This document shows positions 42,249 through 51,405 of a DNA stretch of 64,000 nucleotides, piece after piece; position 1 is the stretch's first letter, and every line of letters begins with the position of its first letter. Origin of the DNA: Cohnella phaseoli (GTDB lineage Bacteria; Bacillota; Bacilli; Paenibacillales; Paenibacillaceae); NCBI RefSeq assembly GCF_003386235.1, contig NZ_QRDZ01000045.1:1-64000 (forward strand), read 5' to 3'. Both the position numbers and the translations under genes were made by a program. Under the pieces are notes generated by a model. The model did not search any database. It was not told the origin of the DNA and saw only the letters and a list, made by a program, of their open reading frames with translations.

Positions 42249-42323
42249 GGGATCTAACGAGGCGCGCTCGTTAAGTTGGCCCGTATACGGTTTTATGCGT
42301 TTTAACAAAGAGGAGGTCTTGGC

Positions 42324-43634
42324 ATGTTGAAGAGAGGGACAGCAGTACGGCTTCTATCCGTCGCGCTTGGCGCTTCGTTGATATTTACGGGATGCGGGAA
42401 ATCCGGCGGCGAGGGAGCCTCCGGACAACCGTCCGAATCCGCCAGCGCTTCGGCGACAGCGACGGAATCCGCCGGCAAGCCCGGGGAGAAGCTTAAGCTG
42501 ACGTTGATGATCGCGCCCGTGGACGATCCGAGCGGCAAGGTCGAAGAACAGATGGTGGCGGAGCATTTTAAGGACAAGTACGATATAACCTTTAAGCCGT
42601 GGGATTCGAATGTAGAGAAAACGCTGAAAACGACGATCGCCGCAAGCGAGCCCATCGACGTCGCGATGTACTGGCCGGGAGCGATGGAGACGTTCGTCGA
42701 TTCCGATATGGCGCTGGATTTGACTCCCTACCTGGAAGCGGACGGAGGGGCTTGGAAGATGACGTTCGTGGGCAACGCGCTGGATGCGGGAACCTACGGG
42801 GGCAAAGTATACGCGGTTCCTTACGCCGCCGTATATCCGCTGCTCGAAGTGAACAAGGATATCGCCGACCAAGCCGGGGTTACGTTTCCCGACGGACCTC
42901 TCAGCTGGGACGATTTCATGCAAGCGCTGGAGACGATCAAGGAAAAGACGGGAATCGTTCCGTTAGGACTATATAAGGACTGGGGCCCATGGGTTCCGCG
43001 AAATAATCTGATGACGGTATGGCCCGATGAGCAGACTCGAAGCGACTTTGCCGCAGGCAAAATTCCGTTCACCGACCCGCTCGCGGTCAAAGCGTTCGAG
43101 GCTTCCAAGGAGCTGTACGACAAGTACGTATATCCGGGCAAGGGCGCGTTATCCACGACTCTTGAGCAGGTAAACGTCGCGTTCAAGGCCGGTAAAGTCG
43201 CGGTCAAAGCGAACGTCAACATTCTTGCCGCCCAATCCGTCAAGGAATCGGGGCTGGCCAACGTGCAGATCGTGAGCTGGCCGAACATGGGGCTGAATCA
43301 CGTGTTGGGAGGATCGAACGGCTACATGATTCCGGCCAACGTTCCCCATCCCGAAGCTTCGATAGAGATCGTGAAGTATTTGACCAGCGCGGAGGTGCTT
43401 CAGAAGCGCGTCGATACGGGAGCTCCGGTCACGGTAAGCGGCGTCAAATCCGACGACCCCAATTTCGCGTTGTACGCCAAGGATATCGCCAATATTCAAA
43501 CCGAAGAAGTCATGCATTTGTCGACGAAAATGATCGATATCCTCAATGCGAAAATGCCGGCGAACTATATATTTAACGGCATGGCCTCTCTGGAAGAACT
43601 GGAGAAGCTGAGGCTGGAGGCCGTGAAGCCTTAA
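42324..43634 (+). CDS. Sugar ABC transporter substrate-binding lipoprotein (family 1)
   Basis: The 436-residue lipoprotein has a signal peptide with lipobox F-T-G-C (C24) and a Ser/Ala/Glu linker. A MalE/UgpB-type fold follows (I-A-A-S-E-P-I-D-V-A-M-Y-W, G-K-V-Y-A-V-P-Y-A, G-G-S-N-G-Y-M-I-P). It binds a sugar outside the cell for import by the two permeases downstream. GAGGAGGTC precedes the ATG. Its position after a YesMN pair and near a GH127 enzyme suggests an arabinose-containing oligosaccharide as ligand, an inference. Confidence 0.92.
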   Translation: MLKRGTAVRLLSVALGASLIFTGCGKSGGEGASGQPSESASASATATESAGKPGEKLKLTLMIAPVDDPSGKVEEQMVAEHFKDKYDITFKPWDSNVEKTLKTTIAASEPIDVAMYWPGAMETFVDSDMALDLTPYLEADGGAWKMTFVGNALDAGTYGGKVYAVPYAAVYPLLEVNKDIADQAGVTFPDGPLSWDDFMQALETIKEKTGIVPLGLYKDWGPWVPRNNLMTVWPDEQTRSDFAAGKIPFTDPLAVKAFEASKELYDKYVYPGKGALSTTLEQVNVAFKAGKVAVKANVNILAAQSVKESGLANVQIVSWPNMGLNHVLGGSNGYMIPANVPHPEASIEIVKYLTSAEVLQKRVDTGAPVTVSGVKSDDPNFALYAKDIANIQTEEVMHLSTKMIDILNAKMPANYIFNGMASLEELEKLRLEAVKP

Positions 43635-43691
43635 GCCAATGAAGGAATGCGGCGGGGCAGGCGGGAGAAGCGGTCCGTCCCGGCCCGTCCG

Positions 43692-43707
43692 CTCCGACCG
43701 ATCGGAG
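43692..43707 (+). other. Hairpin overlapping the permease ribosome binding site
   Basis: CTCCGA (43692-43697) pairs with TCGGAG (43702-43707) on a 4-nt loop. The right arm contains part of the GGAGGT ribosome binding site of the permease gene, so translation of the permease may be dampened. Confidence 0.45.
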
Positions 43708-43718
43708 GTCCGAAACAA

Positions 43719-44624
43719 ATGAAATTCATCAAGAGTGGCTCGGCTTTAACGCTTCGCACCCGAATGCTCGGAACGCTTTTCCTTCTTCCGGCGCTGTTGT
43801 TCGTCGGAGCGACGATGATCGTTCCGATCGGGTGGAACGCGGCTCTGTCTTTTGCGACGTGGAACGGCATGGGAGCGATGAAGGCGGCCGGCTGGAGCAA
43901 TTACGCGACCTTCTTTCAGGATCCGGTGACGTTAAAAGGCTTCTATTACTCGGTCTTCATCGCCGTGGCGTCTACCGCGATCGCGGTTTTTACCGGCCTG
44001 CTTCTGGCGCTGGCGATCCATCGGGTCGGGCGCAAGGAGGGGGCGTTCTACCGGTTCGTGTTTTTCGCGCCGGCGATGATGCCGCTGGTCGTCATCGGCT
44101 TGCTGTTCACCTTTATTCTCAGTCCCGATACGGGGTTGCTTAACGGCATATTGAGGGCGATAGGCCTCCAAAGCCTGGAGCATGCTTGGCTTGCGGAGCC
44201 CGGCATCGTCTTATGGACGATCGCCGTCGTCGGCGGCTGGCGGTTTTCCGGATTCGTCATGATGCTCGCCTATACGGCTATCGTATCCTTGCCCGGCTCC
44301 ATGTTCGAGGCGGCCAAGCTGGAGGGGCTGGGATACGTCCGCCAAGCCCGCATGATCATCCTCCCCTTGATCATGCCTACGATTCGTCTCGTTACGATGC
44401 TCATGCTGATCTTGTCGTTCAAGACGTACGACATCGTCTGGGCGATGACCAAGGGAGGGCCGGGCGATTTCTCGCGGACGGTCCCCGTCCGAATGCTCGA
44501 CGTCGCTTTCCGCTATAACGAATTCGGCTACGCCGCCGCGATCTCCGTCATGCTGACGATCGTCGTGTCGCTGATCATCGCGTTGTCCAGGAAGCTGACG
44601 AAGGGGAATGTCTATGAATACTAG
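43719..44624 (+). CDS. Sugar ABC transporter permease (MalF/UgpA type)
   Basis: The 301-residue membrane protein has six hydrophobic helices and the EAA loop F-E-A-A-K-L-E-G-L-G-Y, ending L-P-L-I-M-P. With the next product it forms the channel. The start ATG 43719 follows GGAGGT; an upstream in-frame ATG at 43647 lacks a ribosome binding site and would add a basic, non-homologous leader. It overlaps the next gene by 11 nt. Confidence 0.92.
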   Translation: MKFIKSGSALTLRTRMLGTLFLLPALLFVGATMIVPIGWNAALSFATWNGMGAMKAAGWSNYATFFQDPVTLKGFYYSVFIAVASTAIAVFTGLLLALAIHRVGRKEGAFYRFVFFAPAMMPLVVIGLLFTFILSPDTGLLNGILRAIGLQSLEHAWLAEPGIVLWTIAVVGGWRFSGFVMMLAYTAIVSLPGSMFEAAKLEGLGYVRQARMIILPLIMPTIRLVTMLMLILSFKTYDIVWAMTKGGPGDFSRTVPVRMLDVAFRYNEFGYAAAISVMLTIVVSLIIALSRKLTKGNVYEY

Positions 44625-45450
44625 AATACCGCTTGGCGGGTATGCGTTGAGGGCGGTTCTCGTCTGTTTGGCGGTCGTTAATTTGTATCCGCTTCTGTTC
44701 ACGCTCATGACGTCGCTCAAAACGTCGGAACAATTTTTTACGGATATTTGGGCCTTTCCGCGCGAGTTTCTCGTCGACAATTACGTTCAGGCGTTCGAGA
44801 TCGGCCGGATCGGCGAATACTTCTATAATAGCGTCGTTATCGCGCTTGTCACGCTCGCGATGGTGACGGTCGTGGCAGCCTTCGCCGCTTACGCGTTGGC
44901 CCGCCTGCGCGTTCCGTTCGGCGGGGCGATCGTCGGCCTGCTTCTGATCATTCAGATTTTGCCGACCGAGTCGATGATTTTGCCGCTGTATATGATGATG
45001 TCCAAGCTGAAGCTGCTCGGCGTCACTTACGTTCCCGTTACCTTCGCTTACGTGGGATGGCTGCTGCCCGGAACGATCGTCATTCTTCGCAACTTTTTCC
45101 TTTCGATCCCGTCGGAACTGCTGGAATCCGCGAGAATGGACGGGAGCGGGGAGATCAGCACGATGTTCCGAATCGCATTCCCGTTGACGGGAGGGGCGAT
45201 CGCGACTTGCACCGTACTGAACTTCTGCTTCGTATGGGGAGAATTGCTGTGGGCGCAAATCTCGACGCTGACGACGGAGAAGGGACTTCCCTTGACCGTC
45301 GGGCTGATCAACTTCCAGGGTCAGTACGCAACCGACTGGGGGCTGATGACGGCGGCGATCTGCATGATCCTCTTCCCGCTGTTTCTGCTCTTTATGTTTC
45401 TGCAAAAATATTTCGTGCAAGGTTTGACTTCCGGAGCGGTAAAAGGCTGA
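44614..45450 (+). CDS. Sugar ABC transporter permease (MalG/UgpE type)
   Basis: The 278-residue membrane protein has six helices and the EAA motif L-L-E-S-A-R-M-D-G-S-G-E, with the typical C terminus K-Y-F-V-Q-G-L-T-S-G-A-V-K-G. The start ATG 44614 has AAGGGG 7 nt upstream. The in-frame ATG at 44608 is only 1 nt from that site. The operon again lacks an ATPase gene. Confidence 0.92.
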   Translation: MNTRIPLGGYALRAVLVCLAVVNLYPLLFTLMTSLKTSEQFFTDIWAFPREFLVDNYVQAFEIGRIGEYFYNSVVIALVTLAMVTVVAAFAAYALARLRVPFGGAIVGLLLIIQILPTESMILPLYMMMSKLKLLGVTYVPVTFAYVGWLLPGTIVILRNFFLSIPSELLESARMDGSGEISTMFRIAFPLTGGAIATCTVLNFCFVWGELLWAQISTLTTEKGLPLTVGLINFQGQYATDWGLMTAAICMILFPLFLLFMFLQKYFVQGLTSGAVKG

Positions 45451-45479
45451 CGATATACTGGTGAGAGGGAGCGTTAAAC

Positions 45480-46361
45480 ATGATCGCGGAGACGGTTCAA
45501 TTGCGAATCGGAAGCGGCAGCGCCCGGCTGCAGAAATACTTGTTGCATCGCTCCTTGGAATTTCAGGCGGACCGGCATCGGCCAGCCGTCATCGTCTGTC
45601 CCGGCGGAGGATACCTGAGTACCTCCGACAGGGAGGCGGAGCCGGTCGCGCTGCGATTCGCGGCGCACGGCTATCATGTCTTCGTCCTCAGGTACACGAC
45701 CTGGTTCGGGGAATACGTTCCCGACTTGAACGAGACTCCTCCGGGCAACGAAAGCTCCGTCTGGCCGCAGCCTCTGCTCGAAGTGGCAGCGGCCTTGGCG
45801 ACGGTGCGGCAGAATGCCGCGGAATGGAACGTCGATCCGGACCGAATCGCCGTCGTCGGCTTTTCGGCAGGCGGTCATCTCGCCGCGAGTCTCGGCGCGC
45901 ATTGGGCCGACGCGTTTCTGCGGGAGAAAGTCGGCGTCAAGGCCGAACTTATGCGCCCCGATGCGCTCATTCTCGGATACCCGCTCGTCGATCACGCGCA
46001 TGCGTTGAGGAGAGAAGAGCAGGCGGCCTTTAAGGCGCTCGTCTATCGGGCGCATTTCGGCCGTCCGGATCCGTCCTTGCAGGAGCGTGAGGCGCTAAGC
46101 CCGGTTCGCTACGTCAACGACGGCACACCCCCGACTTTTCTCTGGCATACGGCCGACGACGAGCTCGTTAGCTCTCGCAACTCGCTGCTATGGGCAATGG
46201 CGTTGGAGGAACGCGGCATACCGTACGAGCTTCACATCTTCGAATCCGGCGTGCACGGGCTGTCGCTGGCGGACGAAACCTCGGCGGCGGACGGCACGCA
46301 TATCAACGCAGGATGTCAGAAATGGTTTGAGTTGGCATTGACGTGGCTAAGGAGCAGGTGA
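45480..46361 (+). CDS. Alpha/beta-hydrolase esterase (acetyl-xylan-esterase-like)
   Basis: The 293-residue cytoplasmic enzyme has the oxyanion loop V-C-P-G-G-G-Y and the nucleophile elbow G-F-S-A-G-G-H (S129). The acid is in T-A-D-D-E-L-V (D226 or D227) and the base in S-G-V-H-G-L (H259). The pattern matches BD-FAE/Aes-like carbohydrate esterases that remove acetyl or feruloyl groups from hemicellulose fragments. It lies 29 nt after the permease gene and overlaps the serine hydrolase gene by 1 nt, so it is very likely part of the sugar operon. GAGAGGGAG precedes the ATG. Confidence 0.85.
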   Translation: MIAETVQLRIGSGSARLQKYLLHRSLEFQADRHRPAVIVCPGGGYLSTSDREAEPVALRFAAHGYHVFVLRYTTWFGEYVPDLNETPPGNESSVWPQPLLEVAAALATVRQNAAEWNVDPDRIAVVGFSAGGHLAASLGAHWADAFLREKVGVKAELMRPDALILGYPLVDHAHALRREEQAAFKALVYRAHFGRPDPSLQEREALSPVRYVNDGTPPTFLWHTADDELVSSRNSLLWAMALEERGIPYELHIFESGVHGLSLADETSAADGTHINAGCQKWFELALTWLRSR

Positions 46362-47581
46362 TGGTTATGATAGAGGAATCGGCAGGCTTTAACGCCGTTA
46401 AGCTCGCCGTCGCACAGGAAAGCTTGGAGCGGCGCATTCGCGAGGGCGCGTTGGCGGGAGCAGCATTCCTCGTGTCTCGAGGAGGCCGGACCGCGCTTAG
46501 CGCGGTGCAAGGCTATGCCGACATAGAGAAAGGTCTTCGTCTCCAGAAAGATTCGATCTTCCGGCTGGCTTCGATGACCAAGCCGATTATCGCAGTGGCC
46601 GTTATGACGTTGGCCAAACAAGGGAAGATTAGGCTGGAGGATCCGCTCGGGAAGTATATTCCCGAATTCGCCAACGATTTTTACGTCGCGATCCCGAACG
46701 TTCGAACGAATGTCGCTGCCTACGAGCCCGATCCCGATGCTCCGGCCGGCTCGATCCCGGACGACATTCCGTCCTATTCGCTGGAGCCGGCGACCCGTCC
46801 GATAACGGTTCGCGATCTGCTCACCCATAGCTGCGGCTTGGGGCAGGGGGCGGTCGGTTTTCGCGAGCTGCAGATGCCCGGACCGGGAGCGACGCTGTCC
46901 ATCCATATTCCGACTTGGGCGAACGTGCCTCTCGATTTTCAGCCGGGCTCCCAGACGGGATACAGTCCGATTGCCGCGTTCGATATTTTGGGAAGGCTCG
47001 TAGAGATTGCTTCGGGGCTGCCGCTAAATCTTTATTTGCAGAGGGCGTTGTTCGAGCCGCTCGGCATGCGGGATACGACGTTCGCGCCCTCGAAGGAGCA
47101 GCGCGCGCGGTTGGTCGCCTTATACGAGAGCACGGGGGGAGAGCTGAGGAGGTCAGCGAACCAGAATCCTTTTATTCATCCCACCTATTATTCCGGAGCC
47201 GGCGGATTGCTTGGAACGTTGGAGGACTATTGCCGGTTCGTCAAAATGTTGGCTGACGAGGGGGAATTCGAGGGGAAGCGGATTTTGAACGCGAAGACGG
47301 TACGGGAGATGGCGTCGCCGCAGCTTCCGAACGGCATAGAGGGATTTCCCGAATGGCAGACTTGGGGACTCGGCATGCGCGTCGTCATCGAAGGAGAGTC
47401 CCCGGAGACGCCGTTGTCGACGGGAAGCTTCGGATGGAGCGGCGCATGGGGGACCCACTTCTGGATCGATCCGAGCAAAGACCTCTTTGCCGTGCTCATG
47501 ATTAATCTCGCGAACGCGGGAGGCTCCGAAGCGGAAACCGCCCGCGAGTTCGAGAGCGCGGTGATGGGAGCGGTCCTGTGA
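46361..47581 (+). CDS. Beta-lactamase-fold serine hydrolase (class C/EstB-like)
   Basis: The 406-residue protein has the serine hydrolase motif R-L-A-S-M-T-K (S71, K74), the tyrosine motif G-Y-S-P and a late G-W-S-G-A-W-G-T-H-F-W block. There is no signal peptide, so a penicillin-degrading role is unlikely and esterase or transacylase activity is more plausible. The start ATG 46361 overlaps the stop of the esterase gene (TGATG), with AAGGAG 6 nt upstream; an upstream in-frame GTG is less likely. It is the last gene of the operon before a terminator. Confidence 0.85.
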   Translation: MVMIEESAGFNAVKLAVAQESLERRIREGALAGAAFLVSRGGRTALSAVQGYADIEKGLRLQKDSIFRLASMTKPIIAVAVMTLAKQGKIRLEDPLGKYIPEFANDFYVAIPNVRTNVAAYEPDPDAPAGSIPDDIPSYSLEPATRPITVRDLLTHSCGLGQGAVGFRELQMPGPGATLSIHIPTWANVPLDFQPGSQTGYSPIAAFDILGRLVEIASGLPLNLYLQRALFEPLGMRDTTFAPSKEQRARLVALYESTGGELRRSANQNPFIHPTYYSGAGGLLGTLEDYCRFVKMLADEGEFEGKRILNAKTVREMASPQLPNGIEGFPEWQTWGLGMRVVIEGESPETPLSTGSFGWSGAWGTHFWIDPSKDLFAVLMINLANAGGSEAETAREFESAVMGAVL

Positions 47582-47618
47582 ATGGAGATTTGCGAGATCG
47601 CGCATAATATTTATAGAA

Positions 47619-47675
47619 GAGACGGAATGGCTCTCGGGGGAAAATGATATCCCTGCGCGCCATTCCGTCTTTTTC
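47619..47675 (+). terminator. Rho-independent terminator
   Basis: AGACGGAATGGC pairs exactly with GCCATTCCGTCT and is followed by TTTT. The loop is long (about 27 nt). It ends the sugar/esterase operon. Confidence 0.75.
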
Positions 47676-47687
47676 AGAGATTGGAAG

Positions 47688-47716
47688 TTGACAACAAAAT
47701 TAAAATCAATTATTAT
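47688..47716 (+). promoter_or_regulatory. Promoter of the peptide importer operon
   Basis: A perfect TTGACA (47688-47693) and TATTAT (47711-47716) are 17 bp apart in an AT-rich stretch. Confidence 0.75.
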
Positions 47717-47741
47717 TCCATTATATCAACTCGGAATAGTA

Positions 47742-47765
47742 TGTTTTCAGAACATTCCGAAAATT
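47742..47765. promoter_or_regulatory. Two overlapping CodY motifs
   Basis: TGTTTTCAGAACATT (47742-47756) and AACATTCCGAAAATT (47751-47765) each differ from the CodY motif AATTTTCWGAAAATT at three positions. They overlap by 6 nt, the spacing described for functional CodY sites. They lie about 20-45 bp downstream of the likely transcription start. Confidence 0.6.
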
Positions 47766-47794
47766 ACGCACGATGACCAAGGGGAGAACAGAAA

Positions 47795-49399
47795 ATGAAA
47801 TTCAACAAGATTAGCTTGCTGGCATTGGTTCTATTGTTAACAACGGCGCTGGCCGCCTGCAGCAAAGATAATTCGAACAGCGGCGGTCAGAACGCTTCCG
47901 GAAGCCCATCGGCCAGCGCGGGTTCGTCCCAGGAGGCCAAAGAATATAAGAACGAGTTGAACATCGCCCTGACGGCGCAGCCTCCGACGCTGGACGCTCC
48001 GATGACGGTATCGACGGCAGCGCTGGATACGGCGGGCAACATTTTCGAGCAACTGTATACAATGAACGCGAATTACGAGCCGACGCCGGAGTTGGCGGAA
48101 TCCGCGGAGAGAAGCGAGGACGGCTTAACGTACACGTTTAAGCTGCGTCAAGGCGTGAAGTTCCATAACGGCAAAGAGATGACCTCCGACGATGTCGTCG
48201 CCTCGATGAACCGCTGGCTCGTAACTTCGTCTCGCGCGAAAACGCTGCTGACGAACGCCAAGTTTGAAGCAGTCGACACTTATACGGTAAAATTGACGGT
48301 GGAACAGCCAACTTCCGACGTGCTGATTCTGATCGCATCCCAAGCGCAATTCCCTGCGATTATGCCTAAGGAGATCGTGGAGTCCGCACCTGCGGAAGGT
48401 ATCACCGATTATATCGGCACAGGACCTTACAAATTCAAGGAATGGAAGCAGGATCAATACATTCATCTCGTTAGAAACGAAGATTACAAGGGCAGCGACG
48501 CCGAGCCGAGCGGCTACTCCGGACGCAAGTCCGCGGCTACGGAAAACCTTTATTACCACTTCGTAACCGACCACGCAACGCGAGTAGCTGGCATTAAAAC
48601 CGGCAAATACGACGTAGCCGACGCGATTCCGATCGAGAACTACGACGAGTTGGAGGCAGATAAAAACGTCACGCTGCACACCAATCCAGGCGGCACGCTG
48701 ACGGCGTTCCTGAACACTACCGAAGGCCTGTTCGCTAACGAGAAGATTCGCCAAGCGGTTCTGGCCGCGCTGAACAATGACGAGATTATGCTGGCGAGCT
48801 TCGCCAAGCCGGAGCTGTACTCGCTTGCGCCGGGTTACTTGAACACCGCCCAGACGCAGTGGGCTACCGATGCCGGCAAGGAGTATTACAATCAGGCAAA
48901 CGAAGAAAAAGCCAAGCAGCTTCTGGCCGATGCAGGTTATAATGGAGAAGAAGTTACGCTGCTGACTACGAAGGATTACAATGAAATGTACACGGCAACG
49001 CTGGTCATTCAAGAACAGCTGCGCAAAATCGGCATGAACGTGAAAGTGGACAACTACGATTTCCCGACTTTCCTGGAGACGAAGAACAACCGCAGCAAGT
49101 GGGATCTGTTCGTGGCGAGCACGGGGTACCAGCAGACGCCTCCGCAATTGCTGGCCGTGAACCCGGACTGGGCCGGTTTGAACAACGACACCGTCAAGAA
49201 CGGTCTGGCCGCTATTCGCGGCGCCGCTACTCCGGAGGCAGCCAAAGCCGAATGGGAGAAGGTTCAACAATTCCTGTACGAATTCGGTTCGTCCACGGTA
49301 ATCGGTCACTACAACGTTCTGGTGGCGACGTCGAAATCGCTGGAAGGCTTCGAGCAGTTCAAATCGCCGGTCGTATGGAACGCCAAAGCCCCGAAATAA
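47795..49399 (+). CDS. Dipeptide/oligopeptide ABC transporter substrate-binding lipoprotein (SBP family 5)
   Basis: The 534-residue lipoprotein has a signal peptide and lipobox L-A-A-C (C22). The family 5 start is L-N-I-A-L-T-A-Q-P-P-T-L-D, with the characteristic F-K-L-R-Q-G-V-K-F-H-N-G-K and G-T-G-P-Y-K-F-K-E-W. It captures peptides (less often nickel or opines) outside the cell. AAGGGGAGA precedes the ATG. It heads a complete five-gene operon (binding protein, two permeases, two ATPases). The overlapping CodY motifs upstream indicate repression when branched-chain amino acids and GTP are plentiful. Confidence 0.92.
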   Translation: MKFNKISLLALVLLLTTALAACSKDNSNSGGQNASGSPSASAGSSQEAKEYKNELNIALTAQPPTLDAPMTVSTAALDTAGNIFEQLYTMNANYEPTPELAESAERSEDGLTYTFKLRQGVKFHNGKEMTSDDVVASMNRWLVTSSRAKTLLTNAKFEAVDTYTVKLTVEQPTSDVLILIASQAQFPAIMPKEIVESAPAEGITDYIGTGPYKFKEWKQDQYIHLVRNEDYKGSDAEPSGYSGRKSAATENLYYHFVTDHATRVAGIKTGKYDVADAIPIENYDELEADKNVTLHTNPGGTLTAFLNTTEGLFANEKIRQAVLAALNNDEIMLASFAKPELYSLAPGYLNTAQTQWATDAGKEYYNQANEEKAKQLLADAGYNGEEVTLLTTKDYNEMYTATLVIQEQLRKIGMNVKVDNYDFPTFLETKNNRSKWDLFVASTGYQQTPPQLLAVNPDWAGLNNDTVKNGLAAIRGAATPEAAKAEWEKVQQFLYEFGSSTVIGHYNVLVATSKSLEGFEQFKSPVVWNAKAPK

Positions 49400-49423
49400 C
49401 ATTCGGATAGATTCCCCATCCGA

Positions 49424-49466
49424 GGAGGGTGCGCCAGGCTGCTTAGCAGCTTGGCCGACACCCTCC
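49424..49466 (+). terminator. Intercistronic hairpin (attenuator) after the peptide-binding protein
   Basis: GGAGGGTG pairs with CACCCTCC and an inner CCAGGCTGC/GCAGCTTGG stem closes on TTA. It is followed by TTCT only. Partial termination here would keep the permease genes below the binding-protein level. Confidence 0.65.
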
Positions 49467-49509
49467 TTCTATTGATTCAATCAGACCATTCATCGAACGA
49501 GGGGATTTC

Positions 49510-50460
49510 ATGCTGGCTTACATTGCAAAAAGGCTCCTGTCTCTCATTCCCGTATTGTTCGTCGTCACGGTCGCGATCTTCCTGATCATTCACCTGACGC
49601 CGGGCGACCCCGCGGCCGCCATGCTGGGCATCGAGGCTTCGGAAGCGGATATTCAGGAGCTGAATGAGAAGCTTGGACTGAATCGTCCCGTCCATGAGCA
49701 GTACATTCATTGGGTCGGCGGCGTCCTGCGAGGCGATCTGGGCGATTCCATCTTCATGCGCCAGCCCGTCGGACAAGCCATTGCCGAGCATATCGGCCCG
49801 ACGCTGTCGCTGGCGGTGCTCGGACAGCTCATCGCGCTTATTTTGGCGATTCCGTTCGGGATGATCGCCGCGTACAAGAGGGGGACGCCGATCGATTACT
49901 CGCTCATGGGCGTGTCGCTGCTGGGCTTGGCGATCCCCAGCTTCCTGCTCGGACTGTTTCTGATGCTGATCGTGGGCGTGCAGCTGCAATGGCTGCCGGT
50001 CGCGGGTTACGAGCCGCTGAAAGAAGGGCTGTGGGAGCATTTGCAATATTTGATTCTTCCCGGACTTTCGTTGGGAGCGATTCAGGCCGCCCTAATCACC
50101 AGAATGACCCGTTCGTCGATGCTGGAGATTCTGAACCTGAACTATATTAAGACGGCGCGCTCCAAAGGTCTGCGGGAGCTGACGGTGCTGACGAAGCACG
50201 CTTTCCGCAACGCCTTCCTGCCGATTCTGACCGTAATCGGGCAGACGTTCGGGACGCTCGTGACCGGAGCAGTCGTGGTGGAGTCGATTTTTAATATTCC
50301 CGGACTTGGCCAGCTCATCCTGAACTCGGTCGTTCGCAGGGATTTTGCCGTTATTCAGGGCGTCGTTCTGATTGTCACGCTGATCTACGTAGGCATCAAT
50401 CTGATCGTCGATCTGCTGTACGGAGCGGTGGATCCCCGCGTTCGTCTGGACCGCAAATAG
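49510..50460 (+). CDS. dppB: Peptide ABC transporter permease (DppB/OppB type)
   Basis: The 316-residue membrane protein starts L-A-Y-I-A-K-R-L-L-S-L-I-P-V-L and has H-L-T-P-G-D-P, the permease loop N-Y-I-K-T-A-R-S-K-G-L and E-S-I-F-N-I-P-G-L-G. These are all diagnostic of DppB-like subunits. GAGGGGATTTC precedes the ATG. It is followed by the second permease after 14 nt. Confidence 0.92.
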   Translation: MLAYIAKRLLSLIPVLFVVTVAIFLIIHLTPGDPAAAMLGIEASEADIQELNEKLGLNRPVHEQYIHWVGGVLRGDLGDSIFMRQPVGQAIAEHIGPTLSLAVLGQLIALILAIPFGMIAAYKRGTPIDYSLMGVSLLGLAIPSFLLGLFLMLIVGVQLQWLPVAGYEPLKEGLWEHLQYLILPGLSLGAIQAALITRMTRSSMLEILNLNYIKTARSKGLRELTVLTKHAFRNAFLPILTVIGQTFGTLVTGAVVVESIFNIPGLGQLILNSVVRRDFAVIQGVVLIVTLIYVGINLIVDLLYGAVDPRVRLDRK

Positions 50461-50474
50461 GGAGGAGAGGCAAC

Positions 50475-51380
50475 ATGGCGCAAGAAATGGCGAAAGAGAA
50501 TATCGCCGCGATGAGCAAACGGCTGAAAAAAGAACAGCGAGCCCTTCGTTTGCGCAGGTTCAGAAGCAATTACGGATTGACGATCGGAGCCGTACTGTTC
50601 GTGCTGTTTGTCTTGATCGCAGCCGTCGGTCCTCTGCTCATGCCGTTTGATCCCTATGCGATGAAGGTGACCGAGCGCTTGCAGGCGCCAAGCGGCACGC
50701 ATCTGCTCGGAACCGACGAATTCGGGCGGGATTTACTGACGAGAATCGTGTACGGCGCGAGGGTGTCCATGAGCATCGGCTTGGTCGTGGCGCTGCTGTC
50801 CTCGCTGCTCGGGCTCGTGATCGGCATTTATGCCAGCTATTATAAGACGCTGGACCATATTCTAATGCGCATCTGCGACGGATTGATTGCCATTCCCGGC
50901 GTATTGCTCGCGATCGCTCTAATGGCTGCTCTAGGGGCCTCATCTATTAACGTTATTATCGCATTAACGATCGTATTTACGCCGAACATCGCACGGGTCG
51001 TGCGTTCGTCGGCGCTGGTCGTCCGCGAGCAGACTTATATCGAAGCGATGCATGCCCAAGGGGCGAGCGATTCCCGCATTCTCTGGAAGCATATCGCCAT
51101 CAACACGCTATCGCCGCTGCTCGTCCAGGCGACCTTTGTATTTGCGGAAGCGATTATTTCCGAAGCGGCGCTCAGCTTTCTGGGTGCGGGCATTCCGGCT
51201 CCGGAAGCGAGCTGGGGCAACATTCTTCATGCAGGCAAACTGGTCATTTACAAGGCTTGGTGGATGGTTGTTTTCCCCGGCGTGTTTATCATTTTGTCCG
51301 TTCTCGGCCTGAACCTGCTGGGGGACGGGCTGCGAGATTTTCTCGATCCGCGCGTGAAGCTCAGACAGAAGAAATCATGA
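50475..51380 (+). CDS. dppC: Peptide ABC transporter permease (DppC/OppC type)
   Basis: The 301-residue membrane protein has the OppC N-terminal segment (R-R-F-R-S-N-Y-G-L-T-I-G-A), P-S-G-T-H-L-L-G-T-D-E-F-G-R-D and the loop E-A-M-H-A-Q-G-A-S-D. It also has F-L-G-A-G-I-P-A-P-E-A-S-W-G. It pairs with the DppB-like subunit. GGGAGGAGAGG precedes the ATG. Confidence 0.92.
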   Translation: MAQEMAKENIAAMSKRLKKEQRALRLRRFRSNYGLTIGAVLFVLFVLIAAVGPLLMPFDPYAMKVTERLQAPSGTHLLGTDEFGRDLLTRIVYGARVSMSIGLVVALLSSLLGLVIGIYASYYKTLDHILMRICDGLIAIPGVLLAIALMAALGASSINVIIALTIVFTPNIARVVRSSALVVREQTYIEAMHAQGASDSRILWKHIAINTLSPLLVQATFVFAEAIISEAALSFLGAGIPAPEASWGNILHAGKLVIYKAWWMVVFPGVFIILSVLGLNLLGDGLRDFLDPRVKLRQKKS

Positions 51381-51405
51381 CATCGAACGGGACGGAGGAT
51401 GAGAC

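Noticed and set aside
46361-47581. Serine hydrolase as an antibiotic beta-lactamase
   Set aside because: It lacks a signal peptide and is the last gene of a sugar operon; the fold alone does not support a resistance call.
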